43,277 nucleotides of DNA, taken from the NCBI GenBank assembly GCA_966250015.1, contig CBINFS010000032.1, positions 1 through 43,277 of the forward strand, written 5' to 3'. Position 1 is the stretch's first letter; each line of letters begins with the position of its first letter. The notes under the pieces were generated by a model. That model was not told the DNA's origin. It saw nothing but the letters and a program-made list of their open reading frames with translations, and made no database searches. The translations under genes were made by a program, and so were the position numbers. This stretch comes from CBINFS01 sp966250015. GTDB lineage: Bacteria > Bacteroidota > Rhodothermia > Rhodothermales > DASSAV01. Positions 9,701 through 18,261 of the stretch are shown here, in pieces.

Positions 9701-9917
9701 GCAGGTCGCCGACCTGCTCGAAACGCTCGCCCGCTACGCGCGAGCAGGATGTTTTCCCCAGTCCGACAAAAAGGACGATTGTAGCTACTGCGACTACAAA
9801 GCCGTATGTGGCGAGCTGCCGCAACGCAAGGAGAAAAAGCGAAACGCGGCGGAGATCATCGAGTCCGTCCTGAACCACCCCAATCCCCCAAGCCAGACCG
9901 AAGCTTCATGGATGTGA
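6789..9917 (+). CDS. addB: AddB-like PD-(D/E)XK nuclease with Fe-S cluster (inactivated helicase fold)
   Basis: This 1042-residue protein resembles the AddB subunit of AddAB, which resects double-strand breaks for RecA-dependent repair. The N-terminal half looks like a degenerate helicase: where a P-loop is expected there is only VVFLPKQQLGRAV, so ATP binding here is unlikely. The C-terminal domain is a RecB-type nuclease with His773 (VLHEVF), Asp895 (GWVDRVDR), and Asp909 and Lys911 (VVWDYKTG). Four cysteines, Cys737 (LLAACPF) and Cys998, Cys1001 and Cys1007 (CSYCDYKAVC), fit the AddB/Cas4-type 4Fe-4S staple. Its stop overlaps the start of the AddA-like gene by 10 nt, so the two are translationally coupled and likely form one complex. 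Function in repair is family knowledge; a role in phage defence is only possible. Confidence 0.88.
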   Translation: MPDPYPAPYHLRQLASLCTKYPLQPKVVFLPKQQLGRAVLFALGKSGVRWVNLHTSTPLDHAREATAPVIARDQKRLLSKAAALFVTASSLTQPIDLKPDPIPLASIGPGLVRTFASTFQELRLAGVTPDELYHATGSARMQALAERYRHYLDLLEEDGLVDEAGVLEVAIDSLRNIEDRQDRTIYAVFDDVELTPLAFEYLRQLTRTGSAFYRIGCDAPGIAPPPRSAAALFPEAPYPESEIEIGAGGYLFDPDSLPQERQVNLHFVRSIGVENEFRAALRHILDNELPLDAVEIAYTENRPYLTLIHSTAERLGLPVTLSAGLPLTHTRVGQAVRFFLYWIEHRLAPDDLIRMLRGGLVRLDRLPFAHDLNPQQAATLLAGLPIGEGKEAYFKALAFLQTDLENALQRQSGDLAKSTETRLNQIVQLQRILQRLFDQVPDGASVSLRDLATGAATFLVLFGPVDEPKEKKYEREAYTNDEFVFQQLRGQFAALADLRYSDKPEQLARMLRELIEGEFIRASAPAPGCLHVGPLEGAGLSGRPHLFVLGLDESTAVPAGVENPLLLDAERLSLKKSGIDLPLRRDVMELPAWHLVQSLARVMGRVVLVANRLDLLDNRELAPSSLFLRAARLRGFENVENALSAIPICGFLPGDEPDWLLDDLEMWLTARHDPSMAAKLDEDYKWCRKGLLAATFRAEEPFTTFDGRISDSACPELDPFTAGGRVSPSRLELLAACPFAYFLKYVLRLQPPDEDVREEGEWLDRAGEGNVLHEVFRRFMSRLKETGQKPREEHRDLLENTVDEVLAELTDRFPPPNPAIAYNVERRVREGARIFLAAEIDGNTDAEPFAFELGFGLEEHEVRLSPDGERLPDQNVGPLTIPLKGTAIRCRGWVDRVDRRPDGSLVVWDYKTGRNRFDADNPLQEGRSLQWAIYAYAVEELLKRPVSQAGYFFTSAREVGDRLILTPPPREQVADLLETLARYARAGCFPQSDKKDDCSYCDYKAVCGELPQRKEKKRNAAEIIESVLNHPNPPSQTEASWM

Positions 9918-12900
9918 TACAAGACCGGTATGCCCGCGACCGCATTGCCGGTCCGCCGGGACTCGTCGAGCTCGACCGCAACTTCATCGTACTCGCCGGC
10001 GCCGGTGCGGGAAAGACCACGGCGCTCGTCGGACGTATGATTGCGCTCGTACGGCATGGGGTCGAGGTCGATACGATTGCCGCCATCACCTTCACCCGCA
10101 AGGCCGCCGGGGAGATGAAGGCCCGCTTCTTCACCGACTTGCAGAATCATCGTACCGCACTACAAGACGACATTGCGGAAGCCATCGAACAAGGCCGGGA
10201 TCCCGCACCGCTCCGCACCGAGCTGGGCTACGTCGAACGGGCTCTCGACCGCATCGAGTTCTGTTTCATCGATACCATCCACGCCTTCTGTGGACGCCTG
10301 CTTCGCGAACGCCCCGTCGAGGCCGGGCTTATGCCCGGCTTCAATCAGATCGAGGACCGCGACGAGAAAAAGCTCCGAAAGGAGTTTTGGCTCACCCGCT
10401 ACCTCCCGAAAAAGCTGAAGGAAGAGCCGCACTGGCTCGATCTGTTCGCCGAGTACGGGGTCGACGTGACCGAGCTCTACGACTTCTTCGGCAACCTATG
10501 CGAGTTCACCGACCTGCCCGTGCTGTCACAGCCGGTCGACAGGCCGTACATCGAGAACGCCGTCCGGGATGCTATAGAAAAGCTCAACGAATGGCAGGCA
10601 AAACGTCCCGACCCGCTGATCAACGGGCGCGACGAGGTCATGAAGCTCCTCGACAAGGCCGACCTCCACCTCCGCTACGTCGGTGTAGAATCGGATAGGT
10701 CACGAATCGACCTCCTCCGCCTTTTCGCAGCTATGGTGGAGGGTGATGGCACTGCGAAAAAGTTCAAAATCACAAAATGGACCAACGCCAAACGGAGCTC
10801 GGACGACTATAAGGACCTGATTACACTCCGCGACGACGGTATTCCCACTTTTGTCAAAGAAAAAATCGCGCCCGTCATCGAGCAGTGGTCTGCCTGCGCC
10901 TACGAGCACATCCTCGCCTTTACCCGGCCGGCCGTTGAGGCCTACGCCGAGCATCGCAAGAGGCTCGGCCTCCTGACCTTCCAGGACCTGCTCGACCTTG
11001 CCGCAAAGCTGCTCGCCGAAAACCCCGACGTCCGCAGGGATTTCCAGAGCCGGTACCGGTACCTCCTGGTCGACGAGTTTCAGGATACCGATCCCGTGCA
11101 GGCCAAGGTGTTGTTCTACCTCACCGGGCGGGATTCGGCCCACGAAAAAGAGTGGTACCGGTGCGTACCGTCGCCCGGAAGTCTTTTCATCGTGGGCGAC
11201 GACAAGCAGTCGATCTATCGCTTCCGTCGCGCCGACGTCCAGGTATTTGATCAGGTTCGTCGCCTGATCGTCGAGACCGGCGGCGAAGAGCTGCGGCTCA
11301 CGACCAACTTCCGCTCTCTTGGCCGCGTCTGCTCGTGGTGCAACCGCGCCGTCGAACCCCTCTTCGAGGAACCGTCGGCGCCTTACCAGGCCGCATGGGA
11401 ACCGTTGCGACCCTTCAGGCCGGAAGGCCTCGACGGGTTTGCAGTCCGGAAAATCACGATCGGCGACGTCAAGGGCAACAAGGCCGCCGAGATCGCGGCG
11501 ATCGAAGCCGGGCGGATCGCCGCATTTATCCGGGCTGCCTGCGACGGCCGTGCAGACACCCTGACCGGCCTCGCCGAAGACGCTCCCGTTTTCGACGGGC
11601 CCGCGCGGTACGGCGATTTCCTGATCCTGACCCGCCTCTCGAAACGGCTCCCGATCTACGCCTCCGCCCTCGAAAAGCTTGGCATCCCCTACAGCATCAG
11701 CGGCGGCGGCGCCTTGGGCGACTCGGAAGAGCTTAAAGCCCTGATCGAGCTGCTCCGGTGTGTCCGCGAGCCCATGAACCCGGTCCACCTGGTTGCTTAC
11801 CTGCGCGGCCTGTACGTCGGCCTTGGGGATGACGCGCTTTACCGCTTCGTCAGGGCATCCGGCTCGTTCGACGAACGATGGCAAACCCCCTCCACGCTCC
11901 CCGAGAACGATCGGGAACGGTTCGAGCTAGCTTTCGGCCACCTCCGAAGGGCAGCCTGGCTCCTCGAAAACGGCACTCCCTCAGCCGCCATCGAGCAGCT
12001 CGTCGACGAGATGGGCATGATCGCTTCTGCCGCACGGCGCGAGCCCGGCTCCTCTCGCGCAGGCAACCTGCTCAAAACCCTCGCCATTGTCCGAAAGTAC
12101 GAAGCCGACGGCCTGCATTGGACCGAGATTCTCGACGAGCTTCAGCTCCTGCTCGACGACGAGGTCGCGTCGGAAGAGCTGACGCTCGAAACCGGCGGGG
12201 AGGACGTCGTCCGGCTCATGACCGTCCACCAGGCAAAAGGCCTTCAGGCCCGCGTGGTCTTCCTCGCCGACCCCTACGACCCGCGCCACCATCCGACCCT
12301 TGACTTCCACGTCAGCCGCGAAGAGGAGTTTTCCCGCATCGTCCTGCCCGCCCGGCGAAAGGGACGCAATAACCAGACCACCATTGCCGAGCCGCTCGGG
12401 TGGAAGTCCCATTTTGCCGTGGAGGAGGAGAAGTTTCGACTGGCTGAGGAGCGGCGGCTGCGCTACGTCGCCGCCACCCGCGCCGAAAACCTGCTCGTCG
12501 TTTCCCGTTACCTGAAGGATGGCGGTAAAGGTTTCTGGTCCGACTTCGCTTCGGCTCTCGATGCCGTCCCTGAGCTTGAAGACTTCTCCGCGCCGGATGG
12601 AAAAGCCCTTTCCGTAGAACGGGACTGGGATGCACTGCGATTGGAGGGAATCAGGCGTCGGGAAAACGTTGCGCGGGCGAGCTATGGCCTGGCGCGCGTC
12701 ACCGACGAACAGAAGGTCGACCCCGACCTGCACGAAAATACCTTCCGCGTGCTCGAGCCGGGGTACGGCGCCGGATACGGTACGGCCGTGCATCGCCTTC
12801 TCGAATGGTGCATACGCTACCGCCATAAGGACGTCCGTACCGAAGCCGGGGCATACGTCCGGGAGCTTTTGCAATCCGAAATCAGCCCGGATGAGGACCT

Positions 12901-13318
12901 CGTCGAAAAGGCGCTCCGGGCCGCGGAGCAGTTCAGGGGCTATATAGACGACGAGCTCAACCGTGCGGACGAGGTTTACACGGAAGTACCCTTCGGCTTC
13001 CCTGAGACGGTGCCCTGGACCGACAAAGACAACGCTACGCGTGAAGTCCCCGGCGTGACACACGGCACGATCGACCTGATCTACCGCACCGACGGCGTGT
13101 GGAAGATCGTGGACTACAAAACGAACAAGATCTCGCGTGAAAAAGACCTTCGGGATCACGTCTCGTTCTATCGCGGGCAGATAACCCGGTATGCGGCCTA
13201 CTGGGAGGCCATTACGGGTGAAAAAGTGACTGAGGCCGGCCTGTGGTTTACCGACACGGGCTCGTACGTCGCCGTCGAGCTGCCCGAGGACCAGCCTGCC
13301 GAAGCCGGGCACACATAA
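9908..13318 (+). CDS. addA: AddA-like UvrD/Rep helicase fused to RecB-type nuclease
   Basis: I start at the ATG at 9908 (MDVIQDRYARDR), which gives 1136 residues; an upstream in-frame ATG at 9806 would lie deep inside the AddB gene. It is a superfamily-1 helicase: Walker A GAGAGKTT at residues 31-38 (Lys36), motif Ia AAITFTRKAAGEMK, Walker B LLVDEFQDTDPVQ with Asp389-Glu390, GDDKQSIYRFRRAD, and motif VI VAATRAENLLVV. The C-terminal domain is a PD-(D/E)XK nuclease with a histidine in GTAVHRLLEW, an aspartate in HGTIDLIY, and Asp1069 and Lys1071 in IVDYKTNK. This helicase-plus-nuclease order is that of AddA/RecB. With the AddB-like protein it should form a two-nuclease, single-motor end-resection enzyme. 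The 105-nt gap to the next gene has no obvious terminator. Confidence 0.92.
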   Translation: MDVIQDRYARDRIAGPPGLVELDRNFIVLAGAGAGKTTALVGRMIALVRHGVEVDTIAAITFTRKAAGEMKARFFTDLQNHRTALQDDIAEAIEQGRDPAPLRTELGYVERALDRIEFCFIDTIHAFCGRLLRERPVEAGLMPGFNQIEDRDEKKLRKEFWLTRYLPKKLKEEPHWLDLFAEYGVDVTELYDFFGNLCEFTDLPVLSQPVDRPYIENAVRDAIEKLNEWQAKRPDPLINGRDEVMKLLDKADLHLRYVGVESDRSRIDLLRLFAAMVEGDGTAKKFKITKWTNAKRSSDDYKDLITLRDDGIPTFVKEKIAPVIEQWSACAYEHILAFTRPAVEAYAEHRKRLGLLTFQDLLDLAAKLLAENPDVRRDFQSRYRYLLVDEFQDTDPVQAKVLFYLTGRDSAHEKEWYRCVPSPGSLFIVGDDKQSIYRFRRADVQVFDQVRRLIVETGGEELRLTTNFRSLGRVCSWCNRAVEPLFEEPSAPYQAAWEPLRPFRPEGLDGFAVRKITIGDVKGNKAAEIAAIEAGRIAAFIRAACDGRADTLTGLAEDAPVFDGPARYGDFLILTRLSKRLPIYASALEKLGIPYSISGGGALGDSEELKALIELLRCVREPMNPVHLVAYLRGLYVGLGDDALYRFVRASGSFDERWQTPSTLPENDRERFELAFGHLRRAAWLLENGTPSAAIEQLVDEMGMIASAARREPGSSRAGNLLKTLAIVRKYEADGLHWTEILDELQLLLDDEVASEELTLETGGEDVVRLMTVHQAKGLQARVVFLADPYDPRHHPTLDFHVSREEEFSRIVLPARRKGRNNQTTIAEPLGWKSHFAVEEEKFRLAEERRLRYVAATRAENLLVVSRYLKDGGKGFWSDFASALDAVPELEDFSAPDGKALSVERDWDALRLEGIRRRENVARASYGLARVTDEQKVDPDLHENTFRVLEPGYGAGYGTAVHRLLEWCIRYRHKDVRTEAGAYVRELLQSEISPDEDLVEKALRAAEQFRGYIDDELNRADEVYTEVPFGFPETVPWTDKDNATREVPGVTHGTIDLIYRTDGVWKIVDYKTNKISREKDLRDHVSFYRGQITRYAAYWEAITGEKVTEAGLWFTDTGSYVAVELPEDQPAEAGHT

Positions 13319-13423
13319 CCCACATATTCCCTTTAACCGATTGGCTTTGTTTTATACCCCGTCCACGTGTGTCGAGGAGTGTTGATTGGGCCGAACGTGG
13401 GATCACCCTTTTCCTTTATTCTC

Positions 13424-14788
13424 ATGCCTCTGCAGCCTCCACCATCTACCGTTCCCGTCGTTCGCCTGCTTTGTACGGGCGACCTGCACCTCGGCAGGCA
13501 CCCTTCCTGCGTGCCCCCCGACGCCCGTCACCTCTCCGTCGAAGCCGTCTGGCATTCGACCGTCGACTGCGCCATCGAGCACCGTGTCGATGCGCTGGTG
13601 CTGACCGGCGACGTGGCCGACGACTCCAACCAGTACTTCGAAGCCATCGGTCCGCTGCGGAGCGGGATCCAGCGGCTGGTCGACGCGGGTATCCCCGTCT
13701 TCGCCGTTGCCGGCAACCACGACTACCACGTTCTGCCCCGGCTGGCCCAGGCATTCCCGGACTCGGGCTTCCATTTCCTCGGAGCAGGAGGGACCTGGGA
13801 GTCGGTCCCGTTGTATCGTGACGGCGAGCCCGTCTGCTGGATCGCCGGATGGTCGTTTCCCGAGCGATACGCCACCGAATCGCCCCTGGATACGGTCGCC
13901 CTTCCGGACACCTCCCTCCCGATTGTCGCCTTGCTGCACGGCGAGCTGGATGCCGCTCCCGGCTGCCGCTATGGGCCCCTGAAGTGCTCGGACCTCGAGC
14001 GCTATCCGGTGGCCGCCTGGCTCCTCGGGCACATCCACCGTCCAGCTTACCGGCCTCTCAATGGCGCCTTCGCGCTGTATCCCGGTTCGCTTCAACCCCT
14101 CGACCCGGGTGAGGAAGGCCTCCACGGCCCCTGGATCGTTGACGTACACCCTGGTGGGGAAGCGACCGCCCGCCAGGTCCGCATTGCCACACTGTCCTAT
14201 ACCAGCCTCGACGTCGATCTCACCGGCTTCGACGACTATGAACTCTTCGAGCGGCACGTCGACGCCTCGGTCCACGAGCATCTGAAGCACTATGCCGCAG
14301 ACGCTGAAGGGCTCCGCCAGGTCGTTATCAGGCTGCGCCTGACCGGCCGTACTGCACTACATCGCCGGCTCGAAACCGAATGTGACTCCCTGGCGCAGAA
14401 CCTTCGCCCATCCTACGGTACGGTCGAAGGAATCATCGACCGCATTTCGGTCGATACCAGGCCGCCGTTCGACCTGCAACGCCTCGCCGAACGGCGCACG
14501 GCGCCCGGCGTGATCGCCCGACTGATTCTCGAGCTCGAAGAGGACGAGGCTAACGACGCCGACCTCCGTCCGGAACACCGCAGGCTCTTCGAAAACCTCG
14601 ACAGGAAGCTCGACGAGGTCCACCGTGCCCCTGCCTTCCGGCCCATCCGCGATTTACACCGTCCCGATTTGGACCTTCATTTTCAGCGCAAAGTCCTGAT
14701 CCGGCAGGCCCATCTGCTCCTCGACGCGCTCCTCGCCCAGCTCGACGACGTGAACGCCGCCGTTCCGACGGAGGAGGTGGCCGCATGA
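13424..14788 (+). CDS. YhaO/SbcD-like DNA repair metallophosphoesterase
   Basis: The start is taken at the ATG at 13424 (MPLQPPPSTVPVVRLL), giving 454 residues; an upstream in-frame ATG (13367) adds only an atypical leader. The N-terminal ~250 residues are a calcineurin-like phosphoesterase with the Mre11/SbcD metal motifs in order: GDLHLG (residues 19-24), LTGDVADD, AGNHDYH, a histidine in LLHGELD and GHIHRP. The C-terminal ~200 residues probably form the capping and ATPase-binding region. Family members are Mn-dependent nucleases working with SbcC/Rad50-type ATPases. The stop overlaps the ATPase start (ATGA, 14785-14788), as expected for obligate partners. The partner's features make the Bacillus YhaO/YhaN pair the closest comparison. 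There is no signal peptide, so it acts in the cytoplasm. Confidence 0.88.
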   Translation: MPLQPPPSTVPVVRLLCTGDLHLGRHPSCVPPDARHLSVEAVWHSTVDCAIEHRVDALVLTGDVADDSNQYFEAIGPLRSGIQRLVDAGIPVFAVAGNHDYHVLPRLAQAFPDSGFHFLGAGGTWESVPLYRDGEPVCWIAGWSFPERYATESPLDTVALPDTSLPIVALLHGELDAAPGCRYGPLKCSDLERYPVAAWLLGHIHRPAYRPLNGAFALYPGSLQPLDPGEEGLHGPWIVDVHPGGEATARQVRIATLSYTSLDVDLTGFDDYELFERHVDASVHEHLKHYAADAEGLRQVVIRLRLTGRTALHRRLETECDSLAQNLRPSYGTVEGIIDRISVDTRPPFDLQRLAERRTAPGVIARLILELEEDEANDADLRPEHRRLFENLDRKLDEVHRAPAFRPIRDLHRPDLDLHFQRKVLIRQAHLLLDALLAQLDDVNAAVPTEEVAA

Positions 14789-17700
14789 GCTCGCCGCTTT
14801 ACTTCCGGCACCTCGAGATCCGGCGCATGTACGACCGGCAGCTCGACACCCCGCCCATCTCGGACCTGTCGCCTCGCGTGAACGTCGTTTACGGCCCGAA
14901 TGCGGCCGGCAAGACGACACTCGCCAGAGCCCTGAAATTGATTTTGTGGCCAGACGATGACGGGTACGGGCACGTCGATTTGTCCGGGCGTTTCGACCTC
15001 GACGGAGACCCGTGGGACGTCGAATCCGAAGGCAGGCGAACTCTCTACCGCGTCGCCGGCCGTGAGGCTGCCAGGCCGCCACTTCCCGATCTGCCGCCGT
15101 CGTGCTACCTGCTGACTCTCGAAGAGCTGCTACGGGAAACCGGGACCGACGAGTTCGCCATTCGAATCCGCTTGCAGGCCGGCGGAGGGTACGACGTCCG
15201 AAAAGCCGCCGAAGCGCTGGGTTTCAGACCGAAACCGCCCGGGAGTGGCGGCAAAACGTCCGCCGTAAAAAATGCTCGCGAAAAACGGAAGGCCGTCGAA
15301 ATCGCGCAGCGGTCGCTTCAAGACCGCCAACGGAACCTGTCCGATCTCGAAAGGCAGCTCGAAGAAGCCCGGATCGCCCGGAACCGGATCCACCTCCTCG
15401 ATCTGGCCATCGAGTATCACAAGGCTCGGGAGAAGGCACAGGCTGCCCGACTACAAAAAGAAGCCTTCCCGGCCGTATTGGATCGGCTGCAAGGAAACGA
15501 GCTGGCCCGCCTCGAGGAGCTGCGGCGCGACCGAGACGCTGCAGTAGAAGCCCTCTCCGAAGCCGAGGCGTCGATCGACAGGGCAAAACTCCTCATCGAG
15601 CAAAACATCCTGCCAGAGGAAGGCCTCGAAGACGGCCTGCTCAAAAGCCTGAAAGAGCGCCTCCAGTGCCTGAAAAACGCTGAGACTGAACGAGATTCAC
15701 TCGAGGAGTCCGTTTCCGCATCCAAAAAGCGGCGCGACGACGCCTGGGAGAAGATCAATGGCGCCGTCGATCCGTCGCTCGCCGCAAAGCTCACGCCCGA
15801 CCACCTTCGTATTCTTCGTGACCTGGCCGAGAAATCCGACAGAGTACAGGGTAAAAAAGCGGCGTTTGAAGAGCTCCACTCGCTCGTCGGCGCAAACGAC
15901 GCTGACGCCCTCAACAAGGAGCGCGACCGTCTGTTGCTGGCGCGGCAGGCCCTCATCCAATGGCTCCAGGCGCCAGACCCGTCGGTATCCAGAAGCCTCA
16001 AGACTGCCGCCATCCTGCTCGGGATCAGCCTGGTGGTTCTCGCAGCGGTTGGCGTATGGCTGGCTCTGGCGGGAAATTTGGTGGGATATGCGGCCCTAGT
16101 AGTGGCGATTTTGATTGCGATTGCCGCCGCCTTTCGCGTGATGAAGCAGGCCAAAAACGACGGAGACGCAATCCGAGCACATAGCCGCAAATCGTTCGAA
16201 TCGACGCACCTCGCCGGACACGCAAACTGGGATGCCGCTTCTGTCGCCGAGCGGCTGGATCAGGTCCTCGAAGAAGCTGCAAAGGTCGGCCTCGGGCTGG
16301 AAAAGGCCGCCCTGTGGACCTCAAAAAAGGCCGAAAGAGAAGACCTCGAAAGACAAAGGTTCGACCTCGAACGCGATCGGGAAAGGCTTCTCGAAGCCAC
16401 CGGACTTCAGCCGGACTTTACCACGGTCCAGCTCTGGTACCTGGTCGAGCACCTGCTGGCCTGGCAGAGGGCAGATGCCGAGGTGAAGGCTTTAGAAACC
16501 CGTCTCGACGTCATCCTCCGCCGCATCGGGGAGACGCTGCAAGATCTAAACTGGGATTTTGTCCGGTTCGGTCTTGCAGAGGCAAAGGACGCTGCCGGCG
16601 CTGCCGGCCATATCGATACGCTCACCAATGCAGATCGCGACTTAAAGGATGCCCGCAACCGTCTCGAATCCTCCGTCCGTGAGCGTGAACGAGCCGAAGC
16701 CCGGTTGAAAGAAATCCAGGGACGCATCGAGCGCCTGTTCGAAGAGCTCGATCTGGCCCCCGAGGACGACCAGGCCCTCCAGGATCTGCTGTCACAGTTT
16801 GAGGAATACAACCGGGCGAAGGACACCGTTCGCGAAACCGGCGCCGTCTTTCAAGAGGCCGAGACCCGCCTCAAAGAGATGCAAGGCTTCACCGAGGAAC
16901 TCCTCCAACGTGACCTCACGTCGCTCGAAAATGAGCTGTACGAGCAAACAAAGGTTGCAGACGGCTACGACGACCTCAATCGCCAGATCGCGGAAATTCG
17001 GGCGGAGGTAAAAATGGCGGAGGACGGGAACGACCTGCTCCTCGCCGATGCCGAGCTCGCTCAGGTTGTCGAGGCGCTCCGGCAGGAACGCGAAAAAAGC
17101 TGTCTGGCCGTTGCGGGGCACGTCCTGGCCGAGTACGTGTACGAGCAAACGCGCGACCTCGACCTCCCCGAGGTGTTTCACCGGGCGCGTGAGCTCTTTT
17201 ATGCCTTCACGAAGCATCGGTACCGGCTCGAGATGAACGGCGAGGGCTTCTACGCGTTCGACCGCGAACGAAACTGCGACCTCGCCCTCGATCAGCTCTC
17301 GAGCAGCACCCGCATTCAGCTCCTGCTCGCCGTCCGGGTGGCCTTCCTCGAACTTCAGGAGCGCGGCTACAGGCTCCCACTGCTGCTCGACGAGACGCTC
17401 GCGAACAGCGACGACCAGCGCGCCGAAGAGATCATCCACACCATTCTCCAACTGGGCAACGAACGGCAGGTGTTCTACTTCACCGCCCAGCAGGACGAGG
17501 TGGCAAAATGGCAATCGCTCGACACGCGTGGCCAGTGCTGCTTCGTCAACCTGAAGCAACCTGCCGAATCACGCTTCCGTGGTAAGGACGAGCTGACGGG
17601 GCTCGTGACGGCTCCGCCTTCGCCCAACGGCGACTCGCATGACGAGTACGGGCGCCGGATCAGTGTACCCCCCTGGTCGCCTCACAGCTCTCCCGGCTCC

Positions 17701-18243
17701 CTGCACCTCTGGTACGTGATCGACGACGTAACGCTGCTCGTCCGGCTCCTGACGATCGGATACCAGACGTGGGGTCCGCTCCTGGCGGCGCTCGAAGCCG
17801 GCGAGGCAGCCCGGCTCGGCATCGACGACCGACATAGCGAACGCCTGCGGATCATCGGCCACGCCCTGGATACCTATTGTGAAGCCTGGAAAATTGGCAG
17901 GGGGAAGCCCGTCGACCGATACGTACTGCTTCAATCGAACGCCGTGAGCGACCGGTTCATCGACGAGGTCGCCGATCTTTGCAAAAAATGCAACGGGGAC
18001 GCCGCCGAGCTGATCGTACGCCTCGAAGCCCGAGAGGTCCAGGGCTTCGGATCTAAAAAGATCGAAAACCTCCGCGACTACTTCGAGGAAAACGGATTCA
18101 TCCCCTCCGCCGAGATGCTCTCACCGGACGAGATACTCGAGCGGGTTTACCGCACCGTCGCCCCGGATCTCCCCGCCGGAATGACCCTGGAGGACGTCCT
18201 CCGAGTAATCCGACGCCTCGACCCTCATTTGCCGCCCCGGTGA
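14785..18243 (+). CDS. YhaN/SbcC-like SMC-type ATPase with central membrane hairpin and extra C-terminal domain
   Basis: This 1152-residue protein begins with an SMC/Rad50-type ATP-binding half: Walker A YGPNAAGKTT at 36-45 (Lys43). Long charged coiled coils follow (about 190-390 and 490-800). The second ATPase half carries a signature-like QLSSSTRIQLLLA near 837-849 and Walker B LPLLLDETLAN with Asp869-Glu870. Between the coils, residues ~408-451 form two strongly hydrophobic segments (TAAILLGISLVVLAAVGVWLALAG and GYAALVVAILIAIAAAF) where SbcC/Rad50 has its zinc hook. Bacillus YhaN, as I recall, has the same arrangement. The expected H-loop region reads FYFTAQQDE. After it comes a domain of roughly 240 residues (905-1152) that I do not recognise, with LHLWYVIDDVTLLVRLL, CKKCNGD and NLRDYFEENGF. 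It is the last gene before the repeat at 18262. Confidence 0.87.
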   Translation: MSSPLYFRHLEIRRMYDRQLDTPPISDLSPRVNVVYGPNAAGKTTLARALKLILWPDDDGYGHVDLSGRFDLDGDPWDVESEGRRTLYRVAGREAARPPLPDLPPSCYLLTLEELLRETGTDEFAIRIRLQAGGGYDVRKAAEALGFRPKPPGSGGKTSAVKNAREKRKAVEIAQRSLQDRQRNLSDLERQLEEARIARNRIHLLDLAIEYHKAREKAQAARLQKEAFPAVLDRLQGNELARLEELRRDRDAAVEALSEAEASIDRAKLLIEQNILPEEGLEDGLLKSLKERLQCLKNAETERDSLEESVSASKKRRDDAWEKINGAVDPSLAAKLTPDHLRILRDLAEKSDRVQGKKAAFEELHSLVGANDADALNKERDRLLLARQALIQWLQAPDPSVSRSLKTAAILLGISLVVLAAVGVWLALAGNLVGYAALVVAILIAIAAAFRVMKQAKNDGDAIRAHSRKSFESTHLAGHANWDAASVAERLDQVLEEAAKVGLGLEKAALWTSKKAEREDLERQRFDLERDRERLLEATGLQPDFTTVQLWYLVEHLLAWQRADAEVKALETRLDVILRRIGETLQDLNWDFVRFGLAEAKDAAGAAGHIDTLTNADRDLKDARNRLESSVRERERAEARLKEIQGRIERLFEELDLAPEDDQALQDLLSQFEEYNRAKDTVRETGAVFQEAETRLKEMQGFTEELLQRDLTSLENELYEQTKVADGYDDLNRQIAEIRAEVKMAEDGNDLLLADAELAQVVEALRQEREKSCLAVAGHVLAEYVYEQTRDLDLPEVFHRARELFYAFTKHRYRLEMNGEGFYAFDRERNCDLALDQLSSSTRIQLLLAVRVAFLELQERGYRLPLLLDETLANSDDQRAEEIIHTILQLGNERQVFYFTAQQDEVAKWQSLDTRGQCCFVNLKQPAESRFRGKDELTGLVTAPPSPNGDSHDEYGRRISVPPWSPHSSPGSLHLWYVIDDVTLLVRLLTIGYQTWGPLLAALEAGEAARLGIDDRHSERLRIIGHALDTYCEAWKIGRGKPVDRYVLLQSNAVSDRFIDEVADLCKKCNGDAAELIVRLEAREVQGFGSKKIENLRDYFEENGFIPSAEMLSPDEILERVYRTVAPDLPAGMTLEDVLRVIRRLDPHLPPR

Positions 18244-18261
18244 TGTTTGTTCACTTTTTTA

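Noticed and set aside
10700..13312. Long minus-strand frames (10700-11884 and 11981-13312) opposite the AddA-like helicase
   Set aside because: They are mirror frames of a gene with all superfamily-1 helicase motifs and have no recognisable domain.
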